Shown here piece by piece: positions 6,679 to 13,167 of a DNA stretch of 13,167 nt. This stretch comes from Dethiobacter sp. Lineage in GTDB: Bacteria > Bacillota_D > Dethiobacteria > Dethiobacterales > Dethiobacteraceae. Below the pieces are notes generated by a model that was not told where the DNA came from, did no database searches, and saw only the letters and a list, made by a program, of their open reading frames with translations. The stretch covers positions 1 to 13,167 of the forward strand of contig JAGXSQ010000121.1 of assembly GCA_018333395.1 (NCBI GenBank), in the 5' to 3' direction. Both the position numbers and the translations under genes were made by a program. Position 1 is the stretch's first letter. Each line of letters begins with the position of its first letter.

Positions 6679-8145
6679 TTAGGTCATGTTCGCCAAGGTG
6701 TAGGCCAGACGTCTGGCTACCAGCTGCGGGCCGAGCAGCACCAGCAGTGTCTGCAGGTCCGGGCCGTGAGACTGGCCGGAAACGGCTACCCTCACCGTCA
6801 TAAACAAAGCCTTCCCCTTGATGTTCAGCTCCTTGCCGACTTCTTTTAGTGACTGGCGAACAGTTTCTCCGTCCCATTCCGTAAAAAGCAAAACTTTTTC
6901 CCTGAATGCTCGGAGCACTGCTGGCGCTGCCTCTAGAGCCAAGGCCTGCTTTGCTTCTTCGTCATCACCGGCAAGATCCACTGTCTCGCCAAAAAATACC
7001 CTCACCGGCCTCGCAATTTGTGCGCCATACTCTATCTGTTCCCTGACGGCGGCCACCACTTTTTGCAACCAATCATAACGCTCAGGAGAAAGCTGGCTCT
7101 CCAGCAGGCCGGCCTGCACAAGGTGCGGCAGGCAAAGATCCGTAATCCTGGCCAGAGGCGCTTCTTTGATATAATGTGCATTCATCCATTTTAGCTTGTC
7201 AAAATTAAAGACAGCAGGGCTTTTGGAAACGCGCTCCAGAGAAAACAATCCCACCAAATCCTGGACAGCAAAAATCTCCTGCTCTCCTGGCGGCGACCAC
7301 CCAAGCAGCGCCAAGAAATTGACCAACGCCTCTGGGAGGTATCCTTCTTCACGGTACTGAACAATGGAAGTGGCCCCGTGTCTCTTGCTCATCTTGGTGC
7401 GATCATCGCCAAGGATCAGGGAAATATGGGCAAACTCAGGCGGCGTAAAGCCAAGCGCATCGTAAATCAAAAGCTGGCGCGGAGTATTGGACAAATGTTC
7501 TTCCCCGCGCAAAACATGGGTAATGCCCATGAGCTCATCATCAAGCACCACCGCAAAATTATAAGTAGGGATACCATCCGATTTGACGATAATGAAATCG
7601 CCTATCCCCTCACTGGCAAATTCCACCTGGCCGCGGACCAAATCGTCCACCACCAGGGGATGTGCCTCCGGGACACGAAACCGCACTGTCGGCTGCCGGC
7701 CGGCAGCACACAACCTCTCCCGCTCCGCCGCAGTCAGATTGCGGCACTTGCCAAGATAACGGGGCATTTCGCCGGCGGCGAGCAGCGCCTGCCTTTCCGC
7801 CTCCAACTCTTCCTCACGGCAAAAGCAATGATAAGCCGCTTCTTTTTCCAATAGTTTTTCCACAAAAGGATAATAAATCTCCAGACGCTCCCGTTGCCGG
7901 TAAGGACCGTTTTCTCCGCCAATGTTAATACCCTCGTCCCAGTCCAACCCGAGCCAGCGCAGCGAATCCAGAATCATCGCCTCATACTCGACCGACGAAC
8001 GCTCTAGATCGGTGTCCTCAATGCGCACAATCATCGTCCCGCCATGGTGGCGAGCAAACAGCCAATTAAACAGGGCGGAACGGGCGCCGCCAATATGTAA
8101 GGGGCCGGTGGGGCTTGGCGCAAAACGTACCCGTACTTTTCCCAA
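6679..8145 (-). CDS. gltX: Glutamyl-tRNA synthetase
   Basis: GltX charges tRNA-Glu, and in most Firmicutes also tRNA-Gln before amidation; the sequence alone does not settle which. I place the start at the TTG at 8145 (488 residues, MGKVRVRFAPSPTGPLHIGG), because GGGAGG (8159-8154) lies eight bases upstream. The in-frame GTG at 8160 overlaps this site and lies about ten bases from the predicted transcription start. Motifs in this numbering are HIGG (17-20) and KMSKR (251-255). A CFC pair with a further Cys 25 residues on (107, 109, 134) matches the zinc site of many GluRS. VLRGEEHLSNTPRQ is typical of the catalytic domain. The C-terminal anticodon-binding domain is complete. A T9 run lies between the ribosome site and the start. 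Confidence 0.96.
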   Translation of the reverse strand: MGKVRVRFAPSPTGPLHIGGARSALFNWLFARHHGGTMIVRIEDTDLERSSVEYEAMILDSLRWLGLDWDEGINIGGENGPYRQRERLEIYYPFVEKLLEKEAAYHCFCREEELEAERQALLAAGEMPRYLGKCRNLTAAERERLCAAGRQPTVRFRVPEAHPLVVDDLVRGQVEFASEGIGDFIIVKSDGIPTYNFAVVLDDELMGITHVLRGEEHLSNTPRQLLIYDALGFTPPEFAHISLILGDDRTKMSKRHGATSIVQYREEGYLPEALVNFLALLGWSPPGEQEIFAVQDLVGLFSLERVSKSPAVFNFDKLKWMNAHYIKEAPLARITDLCLPHLVQAGLLESQLSPERYDWLQKVVAAVREQIEYGAQIARPVRVFFGETVDLAGDDEEAKQALALEAAPAVLRAFREKVLLFTEWDGETVRQSLKEVGKELNIKGKALFMTVRVAVSGQSHGPDLQTLLVLLGPQLVARRLAYTLANMT

Positions 8146-8176
8146 AAAAAAACCTCCCACTGCCTAAACTTGACCC

Positions 8177-8205
8177 ATTATACCACTGGCCAGCCGACAA
8201 AACAA
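8177..8205 (-). promoter_or_regulatory. Sigma-A promoter of gltX
   Basis: Minus strand TTGTTT (8205-8200), 17-base spacer, TATAAT (8182-8177). The start would fall near 8170, leaving a 5' leader of about 25 bases before the TTG start. I see no T-box or other leader structure before gltX. Confidence 0.75.
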
Positions 8206-8335
8206 CCGCGCAGCGCTGTCTTGACTTCATCTGCTGCTTGTGACCTGACTTTTACAGTTCAAAAAAGGTTAGAAGCCCATTGTCGCTGAAGCTGTGGTCG
8301 TTTTCGCGGTTGGGTCGTAAATGAATTCTGTTATG

Positions 8336-8609
8336 CTACAGTGATATCTTCTTCAGGAATTTGTTGAACACCTCCTGCCTTGAATAAATATTATAGAAAT
8401 CCGTGCCGAACATATTCTGTATTACCTTGTAGTCTAGCGCAATCTCGTCTTTATCCGAAAATGCCAGCGTGTCCACTATCTCGCCTTTTTTGTTCTGCGC
8501 CTTTTGGAAGGCAATCGCACCGCCGACAGCGCGTTTTTTCCCATGCGACGCTGAATGATTCGGATGATGAGAAGCGCAACATGAATTGCCGCAGATGGCC
8601 TGGCTGCTG
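8336..8609 (-). pseudogene. Small ORF or gene fragment between the chemoreceptor and gltX
   Basis: An open frame runs through the 400-base gap after the chemoreceptor and ends TGTAG before a spacer. Its second half looks protein-like, with acidic, aromatic and lysine residues (GEIVDTLAFSDKDEIALDY, then NMFGTDFYNIYSRQEVFNKF). The first half ([20 protein letters not shown]) looks like noncoding DNA read by chance. The only ATG (8638) lies inside the chemoreceptor gene and has no ribosome site, and no internal start has one. I do not recognise the family. It may be the C-terminal remnant of a lost gene or chance; no function is proposed. Confidence 0.3.
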
Positions 8610-10475
8610 CTAAATTCTAAAATTCGAAACAAGCACATTCAATTTCTCCGCCATACCGGCCATTTCATTTGTGGTTGCTGAGATTTCTTCCAGAATCCCT
8701 GTTTGGCCCTGCGTAGACGCAGAAATATCCTTAGCTGACGCCGACTGGCTTTGTGCAGCACCTGCTATTTCTTCAATCAAACCCACCACAGAGGCAACAG
8801 CATTACGAATGTTTATAAGGTCACTATGGGCATTTGATGCTAATTTGGCGCCCTTTTCCACCAACACGCTTGCTGTGCCTATTTTGTTTACAGCATTGCC
8901 AGTTTTGCCCTGAATATTATTAATCAGTTGGATGATTTCCCCTGCCGCCTTTGAGCTGCCTTCTGCCAGCTTGCGGACTTCTTCTGCCACAACGGCGAAA
9001 CCGCGGCCCTGCTCGCCAGCGCGGGCCGCCTCAATAGCGGCGTTTAGAGCCAGCAGATTCGTCTGCTCGGCTATATCGGATATAGTTTTACTGATCAATC
9101 CGATTTGTTTGGCAGCCTCGTCAAGCTCGGCAATCACAGATCTCACTTCATTCGTCGACTTGTTTATTTCACTCATGGCCAGTCCGGCTTCATCCACAGC
9201 AGCAACACCCTTTTGTGCGAGTTCGCTAGCTTTATGTCCGCTTTGCGCTGCTGTTTCACTGTCACTTGCAATACGTTGCGCATTAGCAGCCACCACGTTG
9301 ACAACCGTGGAAGCAATCTCCTGCATGGCAGCGTTACTTTCCTCAACCGCGGCAGACAGTTCCTGTGAGGCAGCAGCTACCGATGTCGCAGAGTCAGATA
9401 CTTTGGCGATAATCACTTTTTGCGCAGATATCATCGCGTTAAAACTGCGGGAAAGCTGCCCGATCTCGTCTTTACCCTTCTCATTGACAACAATGGTTAA
9501 GTCATTCGCTTCCGCTTTCTTCATGGCATGCATCATCTCAATTATGGGGTTTCCTATTTGGCGCGAAATAACGTTGGCAAGGATAATGCCTATTATGATA
9601 AACAGAAATGCTGCTATCAAGGTGCTATTGCGTATTCCGGTAACCGCGCCCATATATTCTCTGACGTCCATTGTAAAGGCAAGCCCCCAGTTTCCGGCAG
9701 GTCCATAGGCGGAAAATTTACGAATCCCTTCAACTGTATAAAAACCTTTTCCTGTTTCGCCCTGTGCCATTCTCATCACCATATCCGCCTGATCCTTATT
9801 TTCGCTTTGTCCCAGGTTAGTTTTTAAAATGTGCTCCTGGTTTGGGTGGGAAACGATAAGCCCTGTCCTGTCCACCATCCAGGCGTAGCCCGATTCGCCA
9901 ATACGGACGTCCTGCACATGCCTACCTACTACTTTGTCAAAATTAAGAACAGCAACCAGCATTCCCTTGAAAATACCGTCTGCAGATTTCAGCGGTGCTG
10001 CTACCACAAACACAGCATTTCCCGTAACCCGCGAGATAATAACCTCGCTTGTTGTTACTGTGCCGCTTTTCTGCGCAGTCTGAAAATACTCCCTATCCGA
10101 TACGTTAACACCTATGTATCTGCCGTCATCGCTGCAGGCGACAGCAATACCTGCCTTATTCGTCAGGAACAGTGCTTCCAGCTTATCATAATTGCGCACA
10201 CCTTCTTCCAAGAGCAAGGGAACTTTACTCAGGTCTTCTCCATTAACAAAGTCCTGTATTGTAGGTGTACTCGCCACAAATTGCACAACTTTAGTTGTAT
10301 CCTCAATGGTACTGTTTAAAAGGGCCGACAGGTTCCTGACAATATCAGCTAGCTCCGCTTCTTTTTGCTGCTGCAGAGCACGGAATGTATTTCTATACGA
10401 GAAAAAGCCCAGTGAAGACACAGATACTGTTAACAGTACAACCATAGCCAACGTGACCTTATTCCTGATTCCCAT
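8610..10475 (-). CDS. Methyl-accepting chemotaxis protein with dCache sensor
   Basis: A complete 621-residue transmembrane chemoreceptor that should signal to CheA/CheW. Transmembrane helix 1 spans about 7-26 and helix 2 about 283-304. The roughly 255-residue extracellular part between them has the plan of a double Cache domain, with [20 protein letters not shown] (117-136) in the membrane-distal module and [17 protein letters not shown] (196-212) in the proximal one. A HAMP domain (about 304-357) and the coiled-coil signalling domain follow, with the conserved tip [20 protein letters not shown] (470-489) and [15 protein letters not shown]. There is no C-terminal CheB/CheR-binding pentapeptide. 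The amino-acid-binding motif of dCache_1AA receptors is not evident: Arg128 and an aromatic are present, but the later Tyr and Asp are not seen, so the ligand is unknown. The start is ATG with GGGAGGA eight bases upstream. It is monocistronic as far as can be seen. Confidence 0.96.
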   Translation of the reverse strand: MGIRNKVTLAMVVLLTVSVSSLGFFSYRNTFRALQQQKEAELADIVRNLSALLNSTIEDTTKVVQFVASTPTIQDFVNGEDLSKVPLLLEEGVRNYDKLEALFLTNKAGIAVACSDDGRYIGVNVSDREYFQTAQKSGTVTTSEVIISRVTGNAVFVVAAPLKSADGIFKGMLVAVLNFDKVVGRHVQDVRIGESGYAWMVDRTGLIVSHPNQEHILKTNLGQSENKDQADMVMRMAQGETGKGFYTVEGIRKFSAYGPAGNWGLAFTMDVREYMGAVTGIRNSTLIAAFLFIIIGIILANVISRQIGNPIIEMMHAMKKAEANDLTIVVNEKGKDEIGQLSRSFNAMISAQKVIIAKVSDSATSVAAASQELSAAVEESNAAMQEIASTVVNVVAANAQRIASDSETAAQSGHKASELAQKGVAAVDEAGLAMSEINKSTNEVRSVIAELDEAAKQIGLISKTISDIAEQTNLLALNAAIEAARAGEQGRGFAVVAEEVRKLAEGSSKAAGEIIQLINNIQGKTGNAVNKIGTASVLVEKGAKLASNAHSDLINIRNAVASVVGLIEEIAGAAQSQSASAKDISASTQGQTGILEEISATTNEMAGMAEKLNVLVSNFRI

Positions 10476-10510
10476 CTGTACTCTCCTCCCTTTGAGTCAT
10501 TGCTTGGAAT

Positions 10511-10527
10511 AATAGCCTCCTGCTATT
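10511..10527 (-). promoter_or_regulatory. Hairpin with a Shine-Dalgarno-like loop upstream of the chemoreceptor
   Basis: Minus strand AATAGC (10527-10522) and GCTATT (10516-10511) form a six-pair stem with loop AGGAG. It lies 35 bases before the chemoreceptor start, which has its own ribosome site. The loop could serve the 13-codon frame starting at ATG 10500, which overlaps the receptor start. It may also be chance. Confidence 0.3.
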
Positions 10528-10637
10528 TACATTCCGATGGTGCTGGATGCGGCATAGGTGTTTGCTATCAAATGGCACAACGCACAATGCACCCCCCTTT
10601 TCCTATCGTGATATGCTCTCGCCACCAGCGCCGACGC

Positions 10638-10685
10638 TTAGCAGCAGAAACCTTTAATAAGCCAAACCATAGTACTGTTCGCCAT
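10638..10685 (-). CDS. Possible 15-residue peptide ORF in the chemoreceptor leader
   Basis: The frame reads MANSTMVWLIKGFCC and then stops. AAGGAG (10702-10697) lies 11 bases upstream, which is long but usable. Two nearer ATG codons (10695, 10692) open another 13-codon frame. The peptide is hydrophobic with a Cys pair at its end. Nothing else supports expression, so it is a candidate only; it could be a leader peptide or noncoding. Confidence 0.2.
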   Translation of the reverse strand: MANSTMVWLIKGFCC

Positions 10686-10714
10686 GTTGCATCATTCTCC
10701 TTCGACAAATTTAT

Positions 10715-10830
10715 CTAGTTCGTCCTGAAAAGCACCTGCTTCAAAAAACCTCCTCCGAAAATAGACTCACAAGGTGATATTTTCATTCCCGGTGGCGACG
10801 AGTAATCGTCGCGAGTGACCACCCTAAAAA
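10715..10830 (-). ncRNA. Candidate structured RNA element upstream of the chemoreceptor
   Basis: Two consecutive hairpins can be drawn on the minus strand. In the first, GGTG and then GCGACGA pair with TCGTCGC and CACC (10823-10791) around loop TTAC, leaving a bulge GTCACTC. In the second, AAAATA-TCAC pairs with GTGA-TATTTT around CTT (about 10784-10759). The TCAC in the first bulge could instead pair with the GTGA of the second, giving a possible switch. GGAGGAGG and a T6 tract follow (10756-10743). No known riboswitch class was recognised, and the c-di-GMP-I consensus is absent. The 460-base gap between the chemoreceptor and the lipoprotein gene otherwise shows no gene I can support. Confidence 0.4.
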
Positions 10831-10896
10831 CATATTGCTTGTATGGGCACGCTTGCTGCTTGACTGCTGTGTGTCAATTTACTTGTCAACATCTCC

Positions 10897-10918
10897 ATTA
10901 AAAGCGATTTGTGCTTTA
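10897..10918 (-). terminator. Weak terminator-like hairpin after the lipoprotein gene
   Basis: Minus strand AAAGC and GCTTT form a five-pair stem with a seven-base loop, followed by a short TTAAT. It lies about 20 bases after the stop codon. The stem is AT-rich and short, so this is a weak call. Confidence 0.25.
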
Positions 10919-10935
10919 AAGCTGTTCCTGTTCAG

Positions 10936-11802
10936 TTAATTATGCATACAAGGCTTGATAGGCTTGAGCGGTATAAGCTCATCCCGCATCGTGACCAGTC
11001 CGTTCCCATGACTGACTTTGAAACCGTGTCTGACAGGGGTATTGCCCTTGGTCCCCCGCATCTCAAACAATAACGGACTGTCAGCTCCCCCTGTCTCGGT
11101 CCCGACGAAAACATAGCTCACGGTCAGAAGATCAAACAGGCGCCCATAGTTACGGATGGCTTCGGCCGCCTTAAACTCTGGATAGGGATTGGCAAAGTCG
11201 TCGTGGGTCAGCAAAGAGGCGATTTCCTCCGGGCGGTTCTCCCGCAGGGCATTAACGAACATGTCTAAGTAAACGTTCGCCCGGTAAGAGTAATAGAGGA
11301 TGTTATCGCTAACGAACAGCTCGTCATAGAGACTTCTGCCATTCAGGTAACCAGCGTCGGCCCGGAAAAGAAAAACCTCTTTGTATTTGCCTCCGGATGC
11401 ATAGAGCCGGTAGATAAGCCCCTGCCCCAGATAAAACGGGGCCGGACCCATGAACACTGCTTTTTCAATCTTTCTCCCACAAAAATACACCTGATAGTTA
11501 TCCAGCGCCGCCTCAGCATACTCGGTGGTGACAGTATAATAAACCTCCTGTTCAAGCCAGGTCATCGCCTCCAAGACGCGGACAGCATCCCCGGCATTCA
11601 GGGCCGCCGCGAATTCCCTGATGAGGTTGTCCGCTGCGTCGCGGGGTACGAGCGCGTCGTGCGCAGCCTGGGCGTTTTTATGACTGTAAACAGGAATTGT
11701 TGCCGACTTCTCTGCTTCGTTTTCACCCGCCGGTCCAAATGAGCCGAAGCAGCCGGAAACAAACAAAAGAAGTACTGCCGCCAGCCCAAGTATGCCTCTC
11801 AT
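10936..11802 (-). CDS. Lipoprotein of unknown function
   Basis: From the ATG at 11802 the protein has 288 residues and a typical lipoprotein signal: MRG, a hydrophobic stretch (ILGLAAVLLLFV), then lipobox VSGC with Cys18 as the likely lipidated residue. GAGG lies nine bases upstream of this start; an earlier ATG at 11820 has G-rich sequence directly against it and would add six residues. The mature part appears to hold two related units. The first begins DNLIREFAAALNAGDAVRVL and runs to KAVFMG; the second begins YLDMFVNALRENRPEEIASL and runs to VSYVFVG. Each has a helix-helix start and then strands, resembling NTF2-like or DUF4878-type folds, though I do not recognise the family. It follows the frameshifted gene by 45 bases and may be cotranscribed with it. 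A cell-surface location is likely; no function is proposed. Confidence 0.8.
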   Translation of the reverse strand: MRGILGLAAVLLLFVSGCFGSFGPAGENEAEKSATIPVYSHKNAQAAHDALVPRDAADNLIREFAAALNAGDAVRVLEAMTWLEQEVYYTVTTEYAEAALDNYQVYFCGRKIEKAVFMGPAPFYLGQGLIYRLYASGGKYKEVFLFRADAGYLNGRSLYDELFVSDNILYYSYRANVYLDMFVNALRENRPEEIASLLTHDDFANPYPEFKAAEAIRNYGRLFDLLTVSYVFVGTETGGADSPLLFEMRGTKGNTPVRHGFKVSHGNGLVTMRDELIPLKPIKPCMHN

Positions 11803-11846
11803 CGCTTCAGCCCTCATCATCCCCGCCCCCTACTGCTCCATAAATG

Positions 11847-12339
11847 TTAAGCATCGACCACTAAAAAACGAAAAGTATTTGCGTTTTTGTATTTGCCCGG
11901 CTGGTCTAAGGTAGAGGTATAGCCTTCCGGCCACGTTTCAACTATCTCCGTTTTTGTACTAATCGAACCAATCGCGCCGAGTTCGTTTCCCCCCCCCTCT
12001 TTCACGGCTGACGAGACGGTACTGGTCAATTACTACTGTTGCGGTGCCCTGTGAGCCAAGCGGTGCGAACCTTGCGTGTGGGTAGAGCGTAAAATGACTC
12101 TGCTCCCCCCTTGCGTCCTCTAAGATCTGCGGCAATTTCTGTCGCGACGCTTCATCGACCCAAAACATGACCTCCGGTGCGCTAGTGTACTCGCTGTAGA
12201 AGTGCTGATAGCGGCCGCTTAGAGTCAGCTGTCCTGAAAAGCTGACCGTGAAGTTGTAGTCATCAATGTATTCCATGGACGCAACTAAGAGACCGGCAAT
12301 CTGGGAGTATCCGTGATTTTGTGTAAATGGGTCTTTCAC
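11847..12339 (-). pseudogene. Interrupted gene of unknown function (frameshift at a G9 tract)
   Basis: Two minus-strand frames join into one protein-like sequence if one G is removed from a run of nine (11989-11997). The first gives about 117 residues from the GTG at 12339, including YSQIAGLLVASMEYIDDYNF and VMFWVDEASRQKLPQILEDA; the second adds about 46 residues ending NANTFRFLVVDA. As written, the first frame runs on to 11959 in low-complexity basic sequence. The N-terminus also looks wrong: a TAG stands directly before the GTG, there is no clear ribosome site, and no signal peptide. The gene is either decayed, phase-variable through the G run, or affected by a sequencing error. The family is not recognised. 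The intact lipoprotein gene follows at once. Confidence 0.6.
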
Positions 12340-12342
12340 CTA

Positions 12343-12534
12343 AGTTCGGGTCATACTATTCTTTGGTTCTAACCCACCGTGAGGATCGGGCAATGTTAGA
12401 GAGCAACCGGAGCGCCTGGCGGGGTTCTGCCGGGAAAGCGGGGTATGACACCCCCTCTTTCTCTTAAACTTTCCCGTGAGAACCAAAGCGGCTAAATTCT
12501 GGGGCGAAGCCCACTTTGGTTGGTCATAAACTCT
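12343..12534. repeat. Cluster of nested inverted repeats
   Basis: The 192 bases between the membrane-protein stop and the interrupted gene are rich in inverted repeats. CTTTGGTTCT (12361-12370) is exactly complementary to AGAACCAAAG (12479-12488). CTTTGGTT recurs at 12514-12521, so the 8-base core occurs three times in alternating orientation. Inside, CGGGAAAG (12431-12438) pairs with CTTTCCCG (12469-12476), and GGGGT pairs with ACCCC within that. A GGGC-TTC-GCCC hairpin lies at about 12500-12512. The minus-strand frame continuing from the membrane-protein gene is open for 64 codons here but is basic, low in hydrophobic residues and lacks a start signal. It may be a miniature mobile element, a folded 3' UTR, or a retained noncoding RNA. 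Confidence 0.5.
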
Positions 12535-13167
12535 TCATATCTCCAGCTTTTTAATCTTTCTGTTGCCTAAATATATTGACAATACAACTATCAAAATCCA
12601 TAAAGAAATCGTGTGATAAAAGGTCATTTGCGGCTCAATATTGCCAAAGCCGAGGTGAAAATCTAAATTTAGCCTAGCAGCCGGATGTAAACCCAATCCT
12701 CTGAAAAGAACAAAAAGATGAGAACTAAAAGCAAACAACGCGGAAATAATCATCGGCACAAAACTTTTTTGCACAAGCAAAGTAAGATACAACAACGCAC
12801 TGGTGATAGCACCTAACCCCAATCCGGCGAACAGGGCGCCTAAAACAAAAATAATAAAGGGCGATACATTCTGATAAAAGTTTATTGTTTGCTGGGACGT
12901 AGTGATACGGAAAATTTCGTACATTACGGAAGGATCGCGAGCTAGCTGGCTGCCCTCGAAAAATACAGGCAGAAATACCGCGTTATATCCGACCACAATT
13001 ACCATATATAGGCCTGAGTAAATTAAGGCCGCTATCAGAACTGCCAAGATTTTAGAGATCCATATTTTCTTTTTATCCGCGTCAGCCCTTATCACCAGCC
13101 ATGATAAATACCCAGAATCTTTATCTCCCACAAAGCGGTCTCCGGCAATAAAAGCAAAGGCGAGTAA
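12535..13167 (-). CDS. ABC-2-type membrane protein, C-terminal part (cut by window edge)
   Basis: The frame is open to the window end, so the GTG at 13131 is only an internal codon; 210 residues are visible and the N-terminus lies outside. The visible part begins LLAFAFIAGDRFVGDKDSGY, then VIRADADKKKIWISKIL. This cytoplasmic pattern (Asp-Arg-Phe, an acidic-glycine turn, then a basic stretch before a helix) is typical of ABC-2 transporter permeases. About four further transmembrane helices follow: LAVLIAALIYSGLYMVIVV, FIIFVLGALFAGLGLGAI continuing into a second hydrophobic stretch, MIISALFAFSSHLFVLF, and ISLWILIVVLSIYLG. It ends in a basic tail, NRKIKKLEI. The ATPase partner would be expected just upstream, beyond the window. 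Substrate is unknown. Confidence 0.7.
   Translation of the reverse strand, partial: LLAFAFIAGDRFVGDKDSGYLSWLVIRADADKKKIWISKILAVLIAALIYSGLYMVIVVGYNAVFLPVFFEGSQLARDPSVMYEIFRITTSQQTINFYQNVSPFIIFVLGALFAGLGLGAITSALLYLTLLVQKSFVPMIISALFAFSSHLFVLFRGLGLHPAARLNLDFHLGFGNIEPQMTFYHTISLWILIVVLSIYLGNRKIKKLEI

Noticed and set aside
8143..8160. Upstream GTG (8160) as the gltX start
   Set aside because: It overlaps the only ribosome-binding site and is very close to the predicted RNA 5' end; TTG 8145 fits better.
8932..9708. 258-residue plus-strand open frame opposite the chemoreceptor signalling domain
   Set aside because: Ala/Ser-rich product is what antisense reading of the conserved coiled coil yields; no start signals.
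10527..10625. 32-residue minus-strand frame with a CALCH motif, resembling a heme-binding CxxCH
   Set aside because: GTG start without ribosome site and no signal peptide; the motif is probably chance.
10500..10718. 72-residue plus-strand frame in the gap before the chemoreceptor
   Set aside because: No ribosome site, Cys/His/Arg-rich random composition, and it is complementary to the hairpin-bearing leader.
10476..10935. c-di-GMP-I (GEMM) riboswitch before the chemoreceptor
   Set aside because: Expected from context, but its conserved core sequences are not present on either strand.
12361..12488. Integron attC site or retron RNA
   Set aside because: The CTAAC/GTTAG pair lacks the flanking attC consensus, and no integrase or reverse transcriptase is present in the window.
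1..13167. CRISPR array, transposase, phage or toxin-antitoxin genes
   Set aside because: No regularly spaced repeats and no matching protein motifs were seen on either strand.

Overview
This window reads as chromosomal DNA of a spore-forming member of the Firmicutes (Clostridia or Negativicutes grade). The reasons are the order gltX-cysE-cysS-mrnC-thyX-rlmB-sigH, the use of sigma-H and of Mini-RNase III, a cysteine T-box leader, strong Shine-Dalgarno sites, GTG/TTG starts and consensus sigma-A promoters. The genus cannot be fixed from the sequence alone. Every gene I can support lies on the minus strand, so transcription runs from high to low coordinates.

Right part (about 8.2-13.17 kb), accessory in character. 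It holds the C-terminal part of an ABC-2-like membrane protein cut by the window edge (12535-13167). Next is a stretch rich in inverted repeats (12343-12534), then a frameshifted or phase-variable gene interrupted at a nine-G tract (11847-12339). A lipoprotein of unknown function follows (10936-11802), with what look like two copies of one helical/NTF2-like unit. A 460-base gap with structured-RNA-like hairpins leads to a complete dCache-type methyl-accepting chemotaxis protein (8610-10475). A fragmentary ORF lies between that gene and gltX.

Middle part (1.74-8.2 kb), conserved core. gltX has its own promoter and a very short 5' leader. A second, perfect sigma-A promoter lies 12 bases after gltX and drives a T-box leader with a UGC (Cys) specifier. 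The leader controls cysE-cysS-mrnC-thyX-rlmB. The first four genes are joined by 4-base stop/start overlaps and rlmB follows after 4 bases. Cysteine supply (CysE), Cys-tRNA formation (CysS), 23S rRNA processing (Mini-RNase III), thymidylate synthesis (ThyX) and 23S rRNA methylation (RlmB) therefore appear to share one tRNA-Cys-sensing switch. sigH follows with its own sigma-A promoter and ends in a palindromic terminator.

Left part (1-1.66 kb), translation operon. A perfect sigma-A promoter precedes four tRNA genes (Gly-CCC, initiator Met, Thr-GGT, elongator Met) and tuf (EF-Tu). A terminator-like hairpin lies between the last tRNA and tuf. The EF-Tu carries a short His/Cys-rich insert in its G domain. 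I see no new defence system, CRISPR array, transposase or phage gene here. The most open questions are the structured leader before the chemoreceptor, the inverted-repeat cluster, the G9 frameshift locus and the breadth of the T-box operon.
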